The notes: generated from the letters alone by a model not told the origin. A stretch of DNA of 10,889 bases from an uncultured Clostridium sp. (GCF_937920395.1 NZ_CALEVF010000380.1:1-10889), one strand, 5' to 3'; positions 1 through 6,419 are shown, counted from the stretch's first letter. Made by a program: numbers and translations.

Positions 1-90
1 CTATATCCTAAAGGCACAGTTAATTCAATGGCTAATGATTCTGGACGAGAGTGGTAATATTCTTTTGAAATTTAAATTTTATAACATATG
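1..90. other. Window-edge stretch without a confident gene
   Basis: Two plus-strand frames enter open from the left edge, one stopping at 55-57 and one at 89-91. The resulting tails of 18 and 29 residues are too short to recognise. A promoter-like pair lies at 65-92 (TTGAAA at 65-70, 16-base spacer, TATGAT at 87-92), which would start a transcript near position 99 and could drive the structured RNA to the right. The stretch could equally be the 5' part of a longer RNA whose start lies outside the window. Confidence 0.3.
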
Positions 91-285
91 ATCCTAATTA
101 GCTACAACCGACGTACGGGTAACAATAGGATTCATTTGTCTGTAATTACTATAAGACTAAGAGTCTACTATAAAGTAATAGATAGTTTTCATTACAGTTA
201 AACTGATTACATTTGTGTTACTTTCAGAATATAGATATATCCTGAAAGCAAGTACCCCCATATCATTAGATATGGGGGTGTTTTT
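91..285 (+). ncRNA. Candidate structured non-coding RNA ending in an intrinsic terminator
   Basis: No open frame of useful length covers this stretch, yet it is full of complementary segments. ATCCTA (91-96) pairs with TAGGAT (126-131). CTGTAAT (140-146) pairs with ATTACAG (191-197) and encloses AGACT (154-158) with AGTCT (162-166), plus ACTAT (148-152 or 167-171) with ATAGT (182-186). CTTTCAG (221-227) pairs with CTGAAAG (242-248). The terminator hairpin at 254-279 closes the series. Bases 101-130 are 50% G+C in otherwise very AT-rich intergenic DNA, as is common for structured RNAs in such genomes. The 5' end is uncertain, near 99 or left of the window. I do not recognise the family. Alternatively it is a leader of the stress-protein gene at 417, but the terminator lies 117 bases before that gene's ribosome binding site and a separate promoter is possible there. 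Confidence 0.42.
254..285 (+). terminator. Strong intrinsic terminator
   Basis: An 11-bp perfect stem (ACCCCCATATC at 254-264 with its complement at 269-279) has a 4-base ATTA loop and is followed by GTTTTT (280-285). It has no coding gene upstream in the window, so it most likely ends the structured RNA proposed at 91-285. Confidence 0.88.
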
Positions 286-361
286 AAGAAATATACAAAT
301 ATTTAAATTTAACTACAATATGAGGAATTTTCATTTGATTTCTCTACATTTAACTTTCTTA

Positions 362-395
362 GTAATATGTGTTAATATTACATTGTACATATAAA
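362..395 (+). promoter_or_regulatory. Dyad and weak promoter upstream of the universal stress protein gene
   Basis: GTAATAT (362-368) and ATATTAC (375-381) form a perfect 7-bp inverted repeat with a 6-base spacer. It lies immediately upstream of a -10-like TATAAA (390-395). No good -35 hexamer is visible at the right distance, which would fit an activator-dependent promoter. The binding protein is unknown. Confidence 0.35.
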
Positions 396-416
396 TAAAT
401 TAAGGTGGCGGTGAAT

Positions 417-839
417 ATGAAAAAAATAAAAGTTTTAGTTCCATTAGATGGTACAGAAAGAAGCATGCACTCTATTAAATTTTTAAAAGGTTTTTTTAAT
501 AAGGAGGATATTTCTGTTACATTAATGAATGTAATGGAGATAATTTTAACTGACGATATGATGATTCCAATGCCGATTCCAAACGAATTTGACTATTTAA
601 CAAATGATAGCAAATTAATTTTAGATAAAGCAATAAAGGAACTAGAAGGATATGAAGTTGAGGAATTTTCAATTTTGGGATATGCTGGAGATGAAATATT
701 AAAAAAATCAGAAAAAGAAAGTTATGACGTAATAGTAATGACAAAGTGTAGTAAAAAAGGTTTATATAGAATAATTGGTTCTGTAACAAGTAAAGTTGTT
801 AGAAATTCTAAAGTATCTGTAATCGTTATTCCAGATTAG
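417..839 (+). CDS. Universal stress protein (UspA) family, single domain
   Basis: This is a 140-residue single-domain universal stress protein, a small cytoplasmic alpha/beta fold that often binds ATP and helps survival under stress or growth arrest. The N-terminal strand followed by the LDGTERS segment (residues 10-16) and the C-terminal GSVTSKVVRNSKVSVIVIP block (121-139) are typical of the family. GTG codons at 405 and 411 are also in frame, but the Shine-Dalgarno AAGGTGG (402-408) overlaps them and sits 8 bases before the ATG at 417, so that ATG is chosen. The ATP-binding glycine motif G-x2-G-x9-G-S/T is degraded: the region reads MTKCSKKGLYRIIGS (108-122), with both leading glycines missing and only the final GS kept. 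It may therefore not bind ATP. It is monocistronic and convergent with the fructokinase. Confidence 0.88.
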   Translation: MKKIKVLVPLDGTERSMHSIKFLKGFFNKEDISVTLMNVMEIILTDDMMIPMPIPNEFDYLTNDSKLILDKAIKELEGYEVEEFSILGYAGDEILKKSEKESYDVIVMTKCSKKGLYRIIGSVTSKVVRNSKVSVIVIPD

Positions 840-915
840 TAGTTACTAGCCAAAGTTAGTTTAATATATCAAGAATAAAAACGCTTATATATTATCTATA
901 ATCCTATTGTTTAGT

Positions 916-973
916 AAAATAAAAAGCAGACTTGTGCAAAAATATAACTTTGTCCAAGTGTGCTTTTTATTTT
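916..973. terminator. Bidirectional terminator between usp and fructokinase
   Basis: AAAATAAAAAGCA (916-928) pairs with TGCTTTTTATTTT (961-973). The stem continues inward after one mismatch with ACTTG (930-934) against CAAGT (955-959). The A-run and T-run on either side let it act in both directions, serving the converging stress-protein and fructokinase genes. Confidence 0.85.
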
Positions 974-987
974 GTTACGTATTTAAA

Positions 988-1944
988 CTATTTTAACAGT
1001 TGCACTTCTTCTAGTGTTGGTAAAGAAGCTATAGCTCCTAGTTTAGTACATGTAATAGCTCCAACTTTATTACTAAAAAGTATTATGTCTTTTATAATAT
1101 TAGAATTATCTATGAATGATTTTGGATTTTTCAACTGTGATAATTTATAAAGAAACGCACCTACAAATGCATCACCAGCTCCTGTTGAATCAATACATTT
1201 AATTTTTATGCTATTGATTATGCTACTTCCTTCATTTGTAGAAATTAATGTACCTGCATCTCCAAGTGTAACGGCTACAACTTTTGCACCTAAGCTATGA
1301 AACAACTTAACACCTTCATCTAAATTCTCTTTACCTGAAATTATTCTTATTTCTTCATCGCTTACTTTTACAAAATCTGAATATTTGAGACATTATTTTG
1401 ATATTTCTACAAAGTCACTTAATCTATTTTTCCACAAATCTATTCTGTAATTAGGATCAAAAGAAATAAAAACATTATTTTTGAAAGCTAGCTCCATAGC
1501 TTTTAAATAAGTTTCTTTTGAAGACCCGCCTAAAAGTGCAGTCGCAGAACCAAAATGTATTATTTTAAAAGCTTTTAGCTTATCACCATCTAGCTCATCT
1601 AAAGTTAATAATTCATCTGCACCTCTATTAAAAATAAAATCTCTTTCTCCATCCTCATTTAACGATACAAACGCTAAAGTAGTTTTAGAATTTTTATCAA
1701 GTATAAGCATAGATGTATCTACTCCGGCGTCCTCTAATGTTTCTTTCAAGAACATACCAAAGTTATCATTACCAACTTTCCCTGCAAAATAAGCTTGGCC
1801 TCCTAACTTTGATATAGCTGCTGATACGTTCGCTGGTGCACCCCCTGCTTTTTTTACAAAATTTTCTCCTTTAGTTAATCCACTATTAATATCTGAACAA
1901 ATAAAATCAATTAACAATTCACCAATACATAGTATTTTATTCAA
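988..1944 (-). pseudogene. Fructokinase (PfkB family) interrupted by an in-frame TAA
   Basis: Read on the minus strand from a TTG at 1944, this is a full-length PfkB-family sugar kinase of fructokinase type, which phosphorylates fructose with ATP. The start is supported by AGGAGG at 1951-1956, six bases upstream. Landmarks are the N-terminal [23 protein letters not shown] (about 34-49) and, near the end, DSTGAGDAFVGAF, which contains the catalytic aspartate (about residue 258). Codon 184 is TAA (1393-1395). Without it the frame continues, with no shift, through CLKYSDFVKVSDEEI and on to a normal C-terminus; the total of about 318 codons is normal for the family. An AAA-to-TAA change would explain it. 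The 183-residue product would lack the GAGD active site, so the gene is probably inactive unless the stop is a sequencing error. It lies 46 bases downstream of the YczE-type gene, probably in the same transcript. Confidence 0.85.
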
Positions 1945-1990
1945 AATACGCCTCCTAAATCCAATTATTATTCATTGGTTTTATTATAAT

Positions 1991-2671
1991 TTAAGCCCTT
2001 AAAGATACACTTTCTTCGTTTTCAAGCACATTTTCATCTTCAGTTTGGTTTTTAACAATATTATTCACAAACTTTTCTCCATATGGAAGACAAAATTGTA
2101 TGAATGGACCTATTAATAATGCAGATATTATTGTACCTATTCCCAATACTCCACCGAGTGCAAATCCCATTATTAAAAAACTAGCGTCTAATCCCATACG
2201 AATCCAACGATATTCTAAATTAGTTTTATCTTTTATGATAAATGGAATAATATCATTTGGTGCAACACCCAGTTCACTTGCCTTAAGTATAGAAAAGCCA
2301 ATTGCAATTAAAGCACAACCAATTACAACTAAAAGTATTTTTATACCAATATTTAAAGATGTTATTGGCAAAAATGAAACAGCCTTTACTCCAAGGTCAA
2401 TAATGGGCCCTACTCCAATAACACATATAATTGTTCCTATCTTAATACGACGTCTTTCAGCTAGAAGTATTATACAAAATAATACGAATAAAATAATCAT
2501 ATTAGCATTTCCGGGTGTTTTATTTAATAAAAAGGCTAATCCTTGAGTGAATAAAGTAAAGGGATCAGACCCTATATTAGTTTTTAAAAACAAAGCGACT
2601 CCAATCTGTATAATACTCATTCCTACAAAAAATATAATTAGTCTTTTAATTAGATTTATTTTCTTGGTCAT
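1991..2671 (-). CDS. YczE/YitT-type integral membrane protein
   Basis: This hydrophobic protein of 226 residues resembles the YczE/YyaS membrane family, whose transport or regulatory role is not firmly established. About five to six membrane segments are visible (roughly residues 9-29, 55-72, 79-99, 108-129, 159-175 and 177-195 from the chosen start), with a charged, probably cytoplasmic, C-terminal tail. There is an internal duplication: KIGTIICVIGVGPII and GIGTIISALLIGPFI are clear repeats, as are the GSDPFT and GVAPNDIIPF segments. An ATG at 2680 is in frame, but AAAAAAGGG directly abuts it with no spacing. The ATG at 2671 has that purine run about nine bases upstream and is preferred. The fructokinase follows after 46 bases with no terminator between, which suggests a shared transcript and perhaps a link to sugar handling. 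That link is inference only. Confidence 0.8.
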   Translation of the reverse strand: MTKKINLIKRLIIFFVGMSIIQIGVALFLKTNIGSDPFTLFTQGLAFLLNKTPGNANMIILFVLFCIILLAERRRIKIGTIICVIGVGPIIDLGVKAVSFLPITSLNIGIKILLVVIGCALIAIGFSILKASELGVAPNDIIPFIIKDKTNLEYRWIRMGLDASFLIMGFALGGVLGIGTIISALLIGPFIQFCLPYGEKFVNNIVKNQTEDENVLENEESVSLRA

Positions 2672-2764
2672 ATCTTCCATCCCTTTTTTATAATATTTCA
2701 GAAACCAAGGTTTATATATGTTCGTTTGCGTTCGTTTTCATTTCATTTGATTTCGATTATTTCT

Positions 2765-2794
2765 AGTTTACTATACTTTGGTAAACGGTGTCAA
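2765..2794 (-). promoter_or_regulatory. Promoter with embedded operator-like dyad for the YczE-type gene
   Basis: On the minus strand a perfect -35 (TTGACA, complement at 2789-2794) is followed by an 18-base spacer and TAAACT (complement at 2765-2770). Inside and overlapping the -10 is a perfect inverted repeat, GTTTAC-N9-GTAAAC (2766-2771 and 2781-2786). A dyad in this position is typical of repressor operators or of MerR-type activators. No regulator gene is adjacent. Confidence 0.6.
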
Positions 2795-2872
2795 CCATTT
2801 AACCCATTAAATATTGTGTATATTACAATTATATACAAAACATTATCTGTGACACCTCTAAAAATTAACAGT

Positions 2873-2914
2873 AAAAAAATCACCAATATCCTATAATATT
2901 AGTGATTTTTTTTT
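2873..2914 (-). terminator. Terminator for the ddl transcript (A/T-flanked, probably bidirectional)
   Basis: AAAAAAATCAC (2873-2883) pairs with GTGATTTTTTT (2902-2912). After one mismatch, AATAT (2885-2889) pairs with ATATT (2896-2900) around a 6-base loop. It lies about 30 bases past the ddl stop codon and ends in a T-run on either strand. Confidence 0.8.
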
Positions 2915-2941
2915 ATGAAATGTACTTAACATAGGCAGGTA

Positions 2942-3982
2942 CTATTTTGTTTTAGCATTAACAATGATATTACACAATTCTATATATGAAATACCATTTG
3001 CTAAAGCTTCCTTAGGAATTAGGCTTGTAGGGGTCATTCCTGGAAGTGTATTAGCTTCGAGACATATAAATTCTTCTTTCTCATCTAAAATAAAATCAAT
3101 TCTAGAGTATGTTCCAAGTCTTAAAGTTTCATTTATTTTTAATGCTAGAGTTTGAATTCTCAATGTTTCATATTGAGAAAGATTTGCAGGGCATATATCC
3201 TGAGTCAAGCCTGCTTGGTATTTATTTTTATAATCATAAAATCCTTCTTTAGGTATTATTTCAATAACAGGTAACGCTTTTCCTTGTAATAAACCTACAG
3301 AAAACTCTCTACCCACTACCATTTTTTCAATAAGTAGACTTGATTCAATTTTATTAGCTATATTAATTGCTGTTTTAAGCTCCTCAATATTATTAACAAT
3401 TGATACACCTATACTTGACCCAGCACTACAAGGTTTTACTACACAAGGGATACCGATTGTTTTTACTATATATTCTATTGACAGTTGATTTTTATTAATA
3501 GTTAACCATTTAGCTGTAGGAATACCTGCTTGTTGTAACAGTTTCTTTGTTAGATCCTTATCCATTGCAAGTAGGCTTCCAATGTAGCCAGTTCCAGTAT
3601 ATTTAATTCCCATTGAATCAAAACTTGCCTGTATTTGACCGTTTTCACCCATTGAACCATGTAGCGCTATAAAAACAACATCAGCAAACATGCAAAGAGA
3701 TAGTACGTTTTTCCCTATAAGAGAGTCACCATTGTTGCTTTTTCTCTTTATTTCATTTAAATCAGGCTCAATACCTTTAACTTTATAATAATATGGTTTT
3801 CCAGTAATGTTATCTTTAAATAAACTTTCAAATTCACTTTCATTTGTTTTTAAACCTTCATATACATCTAATAATAATACATGGTGACCAGCTTCTCTAA
3901 GAGCATTAGCAATTTGACTTCCAGAAGATAATGAAACATCTCTTTCTGGACTTAATCCCCCTGCAAGTACAACTATTTTCAT
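2942..3982 (-). CDS. ddl: D-alanine-D-alanine ligase
   Basis: This 346-residue cytoplasmic ATP-grasp ligase joins two D-alanines for the peptidoglycan stem peptide. Hallmarks appear in order: AGGLSPERDVS (7-17, with the conserved glutamate at 13), ALHGSMGENGQIQ (106-118), AMDKDLTKKLL (139-149), the ATP-loop VVKPCSAGSSIGVS (181-194), GREFSVGLLQGKALPVIEI (224-242), FYDYKNKY (248-255), RIDF (294-297) and LEANTLPGMTPTSLIP (308-323), with metal ligands Asp296, Glu309 and Asn311. Tyr249 in FYDY is the residue expected in D-Ala-D-Ala enzymes, not the VanA-type D-lactate ligases. About 40 residues between 50 and 95 are longer than in short DdlB forms. The start ATG overlaps the stop of the upstream DUF1737-type gene (ATGA), implying translational coupling. 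No muramyl-peptide synthesis genes flank it. Confidence 0.93.
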   Translation of the reverse strand: MKIVVLAGGLSPERDVSLSSGSQIANALREAGHHVLLLDVYEGLKTNESEFESLFKDNITGKPYYYKVKGIEPDLNEIKRKSNNGDSLIGKNVLSLCMFADVVFIALHGSMGENGQIQASFDSMGIKYTGTGYIGSLLAMDKDLTKKLLQQAGIPTAKWLTINKNQLSIEYIVKTIGIPCVVKPCSAGSSIGVSIVNNIEELKTAINIANKIESSLLIEKMVVGREFSVGLLQGKALPVIEIIPKEGFYDYKNKYQAGLTQDICPANLSQYETLRIQTLALKINETLRLGTYSRIDFILDEKEEFICLEANTLPGMTPTSLIPKEALANGISYIELCNIIVNAKTK

Positions 3983-4188
3983 AATTTCACTGTTCTTTTG
4001 AATCCAATATCTAGGTTATCACATTCATTAAGAATTAAAGCTTGTGCCACAATTACATCTTGCCCATTAAAAGTACATGAAGGAGCTTCATATAATTTAT
4101 AACCTTCATCAAGTAATTCAGAAATTCTCTTACAAAAAGTTGCATCATCTTTTCCAGTAATTAATCGGTATTTAAGTTTGTTTTCCAT
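3979..4188 (-). CDS. DUF1737-type small protein
   Basis: This 69-residue protein matches the DUF1737 pattern as I know it: a KYRLITGKDDATFCKRISE opening (residues 6-24), then LLDEGYKLYEAPSCTFNG and DVIVAQALI. The family is small, soluble and of unknown function. No signal peptide or membrane segment is seen. Its TGA overlaps the ddl ATG by four bases, so the two proteins are likely made in coupled fashion; this is the only clue to a role. The ribosome binding site before the ATG at 4188 is weak (AAAGAT). The flavodoxin-like gene lies 64 bases upstream on the same strand. Confidence 0.8.
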   Translation of the reverse strand: MENKLKYRLITGKDDATFCKRISELLDEGYKLYEAPSCTFNGQDVIVAQALILNECDNLDIGFKRTVKL

Positions 4189-4196
4189 AGATTATC

Positions 4197-4237
4197 TTTA
4201 GTGAGAGAGTGTACTATAAGTATACAAACCCACTAAA
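4197..4237 (-). promoter_or_regulatory. Dyad in the leader of the DUF1737-ddl pair
   Basis: TTTAGTG (4197-4203) and CACTAAA (4231-4237) are perfect 7-base complements, with a nested TGTA/TACA pair (4210-4213 and 4223-4226). The structure sits 9 bases before the DUF1737 start codon and has no U-tract, so it is not a normal terminator. It could be an operator or an mRNA hairpin affecting the weak ribosome binding site. Confidence 0.35.
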
Positions 4238-4252
4238 TATTCACTTCCCTTC

Positions 4253-4777
4253 CTATTTTGAATTAACATAAGTTATTATTTCGTCTATATTCTTTCTCAG
4301 TGTAAAATCTATAGGCTTGTCATACATGGCTAACATACCCTTGGCTTCAGGTGTTAATTCTTTTTTCATCTTAATCTTCCACTTTAGTAATGTCATAAGT
4401 GCTTTATCAAAAGGATTAATTTTACTATAATCAAAACCACCTCTTAAATAAAAAAACTGTAGATGTTTTTGTTCCTGTAAAGTAAAATTTTTATCTTTTA
4501 CTTCACGAATTACTTCATCACTTGAGGGTGAAGCTCCAGTTGCGAAAACAACAACTTTTTTGCCTTTAATTTTATCAAGATTTTTTGTTATATATTTTAC
4601 TCCAATGATACCACCAGCATATAAACTACCACCATAAATTACGGTGTCATAGTCGGTAACTATATTTATATCAACCTTAGAAACATCAAAAATATCCGCT
4701 GATAATGCTTCACCAATCCACTCTGCATATTTTTTTGTAAAACCTGTTTTTGATTTGTATATTACTATAGTCTTCAT
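4253..4777 (-). CDS. Flavodoxin-fold protein, HemG-like (Flavodoxin_5 type)
   Basis: This 174-residue flavodoxin-domain protein probably binds FMN. The phosphate-loop region KSKTGFTKKYA (8-18) follows the first beta strand, and YGGSLYAGG (48-56) and FATGASPSS (78-86) are the later FMN-contact loops. The segment FYLRGGFDYSKINPFDKAL (109-127) and the basic stretch after it correspond to the extra loop of HemG-type protoporphyrinogen oxidases, which convert protoporphyrinogen IX to protoporphyrin IX. No heme genes are nearby, so a general flavodoxin-like redox role is equally possible. A GTG at 4786 is in frame, but it belongs to the Shine-Dalgarno AGAGGTG (4784-4790). The ATG at 4777, six bases beyond, is the better start. 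No terminator follows, so read-through into the DUF1737-ddl pair is possible. Confidence 0.8.
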   Translation of the reverse strand: MKTIVIYKSKTGFTKKYAEWIGEALSADIFDVSKVDINIVTDYDTVIYGGSLYAGGIIGVKYITKNLDKIKGKKVVVFATGASPSSDEVIREVKDKNFTLQEQKHLQFFYLRGGFDYSKINPFDKALMTLLKWKIKMKKELTPEAKGMLAMYDKPIDFTLRKNIDEIITYVNSK

Positions 4778-5096
4778 TATTTTCACCTCTTATAATATAT
4801 ATTTACAAAACTATTAATATAAGTAGAGCCTTTAAATTTTGATCGTTACGTAACCCATTAATAATATCTGTACTATATTTTTATAATATGTTACCTTTAC
4901 ATAATTCTACAAACATTCATAAATTTCCTTTATATTCGCAAAATGAATATAAATATTTTATCTATTATTATAAAATATAAAACAAACTTTGTAAAAAATA
5001 TGTAGATATAAGTTTGAGCATATGCTAATATATGCTATATAAACTATAGATAGAATTGATTATAACTATATAACTTAATTTTGGGAGTGATATAAA
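4778..5096. other. AT-rich divergent intergenic region
   Basis: About 320 bases separate the flavodoxin-like gene (-) from the acetyltransferase (+) and must hold promoters for both. No RNA gene or small reading frame with a good ribosome binding site is seen. A possible acetyltransferase promoter is TTGAGC (5014-5019) with TATAAA (5038-5043), 18-base spacer. A 10-base palindrome AGCATATGCT (5017-5026) overlaps that -35 and the ATATGCTA element recurs at 5030-5037. A 9-bp dyad lies at 4929-4953. Confidence 0.4.
4929..4953. repeat. 9-bp perfect inverted repeat in the divergent intergenic region
   Basis: TTTATATTC (4929-4937) and GAATATAAA (4945-4953) are perfect complements separated by GCAAAAT. 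There is no T-run typical of a terminator on either side. It may be an operator between divergent genes, although AT-only-like arms arise easily by chance here. Confidence 0.4.
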
Positions 5097-5630
5097 ATGG
5101 AAAATCTTGTTGTGAGAGAACTAATAGATGAAGATGCTTTGGCATTATTAAAGATGAATATTGATAATAAAGAATACTTTGAGAAATGGGCACCAATAAA
5201 ACTAGCTGACTCTTATTACTCTTTAGATGGACAATTAGAGAGCATAAGGAGTGCTCATAAAAAAATAGAAAATGATGAAAGCTATTCATATGGGATTTTT
5301 TTAGAAAAAAGTAATATACCTATAGGTTACCTAGCTTTCGCTTTTGTACAAAGAGGTGCACTTCAATCGGCTATGATAGGTTACAATATATCAGAAAAAT
5401 ATACTGGAAAAGGCTATGCTACAAAAGCGGTTTTACTTTCTTTAGAGATAGCATTTAAGACACTACATCTTCATAGAATTACGGCAGGTGTAGAACCAGA
5501 AAATATAGGTTCCTTAAGAGTTTTAGAAAAAGCTGGTTTTTCAAGAGAAGGTTATTCCCCAAAAGTTTTAAAAGTTAATGAGCAGTGGCGAGATATTATA
5601 AATATGGCTGTTTTAGAAGAGGATATGTAG
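5097..5630 (+). CDS. GNAT-family N-acetyltransferase (RimJ/RimL type)
   Basis: This 177-residue cytoplasmic GNAT transfers the acetyl group of acetyl-CoA to an amine, perhaps a protein N-terminus or a small molecule. The opening VVRELIDEDALALLKM (5-20) is the usual RimJ-like first strand and helix. The acetyl-CoA pyrophosphate loop is KYTGKGYATKAV (101-112), and PENIGSLRVLEKAGF (134-148) is the signature helix of this subgroup. GGGAGTGAT lies just upstream of the ATG, confirming the start. The gene is monocistronic, faces the methyltransferase and has its own terminator. The substrate cannot be told from the sequence; antibiotic-modifying and ribosomal-protein roles both occur in this family. 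Confidence 0.88.
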   Translation: MENLVVRELIDEDALALLKMNIDNKEYFEKWAPIKLADSYYSLDGQLESIRSAHKKIENDESYSYGIFLEKSNIPIGYLAFAFVQRGALQSAMIGYNISEKYTGKGYATKAVLLSLEIAFKTLHLHRITAGVEPENIGSLRVLEKAGFSREGYSPKVLKVNEQWRDIINMAVLEEDM

Positions 5631-5656
5631 CATGTGTTTAAAATGCTACATATTTT
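5623..5656 (+). terminator. Intrinsic terminator overlapping the acetyltransferase stop codon
   Basis: An 11-bp perfect stem (5623-5633 with 5643-5653) with a 9-base loop is followed by a short TTT tail. The TAG stop (5628-5630) lies inside the 5' arm, so termination must occur very close behind the last ribosome. Confidence 0.65.
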
Positions 5657-5710
5657 CTTCATCAAAACATCAGAAAGAAATATATTCAATTTAGCTTTCC
5701 ATATAATATA

Positions 5711-6355
5711 TTATTTTTTTATTCCGTGAATAAAGTAATGCCAGCTACTTGTATCATTAAAAATATCTTGTATATGCCTAATTTTAATTAATGTGAAATC
5801 TTTTAATAAATCTCTAACACTATCTAAATCAGAATAATAATGTGGAATATTTAGTTCAGGTTCTTCAGTTTTTATAATAGTATTTTCATCAATCCTTGGA
5901 CAATCATTTTTTGTAAATGATGGACTGTTTTTTGAGCATAATGTAATAAAAAACTCCCCGTTACTTTTTAATACTCTGTTAATTTCATTTATAATAACTT
6001 TAATTCCTTTGGTATCGGTATGAGATATTACATGATAAGCTAATAAACAATCAAACATGCTTGATTTAAATGGTAATTTATTAATGTCCCCTATACTTGT
6101 TTTAATATTTAATCCTAATTCTCTAGCTTTCTTATCTAAAGCATCTATTCCATATCGTGATAAATCAAAACTATAAGTATTAAAACCATTCTGGGCGAAT
6201 AAAATAGAATGCCTTCCAAGTCCACAACCGAGGTCCAGAAAACATCCGAAATTCTTTTTTTTCCACCTATCTACATAATAATAAACATCTTCACTTGGTT
6301 CATTCCAAAAATCATCTGTTACCTTTTCCCAATCCCATTCTTTAGATTTAGTCAT
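5711..6355 (-). CDS. Class I SAM-dependent methyltransferase
   Basis: This 214-residue soluble methyltransferase has the Rossmann-like SAM-binding fold. Motif I is FLDLGCGLGRHS (39-50), the acidic residue at the end of the second strand is Asp64 (FDLSRYGI), Asp90 lies in IGDINKLPF, motif II is FDCLLAYHVISHT (101-113), and the motif III region is EINRVLKSNGEFFIT. This is the Methyltransf_11/25 type, and the substrate is unknown. A TTG at 6370 is in frame, but it overlaps the ribosome binding site GGAGGG (6361-6366). The ATG at 6355 lies five bases after that site and is chosen. The gene is alone on its strand and convergent with the acetyltransferase; no biosynthetic cluster is evident. Confidence 0.88.
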   Translation of the reverse strand: MTKSKEWDWEKVTDDFWNEPSEDVYYYVDRWKKKNFGCFLDLGCGLGRHSILFAQNGFNTYSFDLSRYGIDALDKKARELGLNIKTSIGDINKLPFKSSMFDCLLAYHVISHTDTKGIKVIINEINRVLKSNGEFFITLCSKNSPSFTKNDCPRIDENTIIKTEEPELNIPHYYSDLDSVRDLLKDFTLIKIRHIQDIFNDTSSWHYFIHGIKK

Positions 6356-6419
6356 TACTTCCCTCCACAACTCATCTTTGATATATTACAATTTATACCT
6401 ATATTTGCCTAATTTTATA

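Noticed and set aside
1..57. C-terminal end of a protein entering from the left edge
   Set aside because: Only 18 residues before the stop and not recognisable; another frame is open to 91 as well, so there is no basis for choosing one as coding.
101..120. Group II intron domain V, suggested by the CGTACGG run
   Set aside because: The AGC triad and the 34-base domain V hairpin are absent, and there is no maturase gene or domain VI bulge nearby.
91..404. Riboswitch leader controlling the stress-protein gene
   Set aside because: No known riboswitch core was recognised, and the terminator lies well over 100 bases before the ribosome binding site with another possible promoter between; a free-standing RNA fits better.
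1393..1395. Programmed recoding or selenocysteine at the fructokinase stop
   Set aside because: The codon is TAA, not TGA, and PfkB kinases have no selenocysteine position; a point mutation or sequencing error is simpler.
1945..1990. CCAAT/ATTGG hairpin between the membrane protein and fructokinase genes as a terminator
   Set aside because: The stem is only about five base pairs with a loose loop and no U-tract, so read-through is expected.
2942..3982. Vancomycin-resistance type D-Ala-D-Lac ligase
   Set aside because: The FYDY tyrosine typical of D-Ala-D-Ala ligases is present, and no vanH, vanX or VanRS-like genes are in the window.
5097..6355. Acetyltransferase plus methyltransferase as a resistance or natural-product cassette
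   Set aside because: The genes converge, have separate promoters and terminators, and show only generic family motifs.
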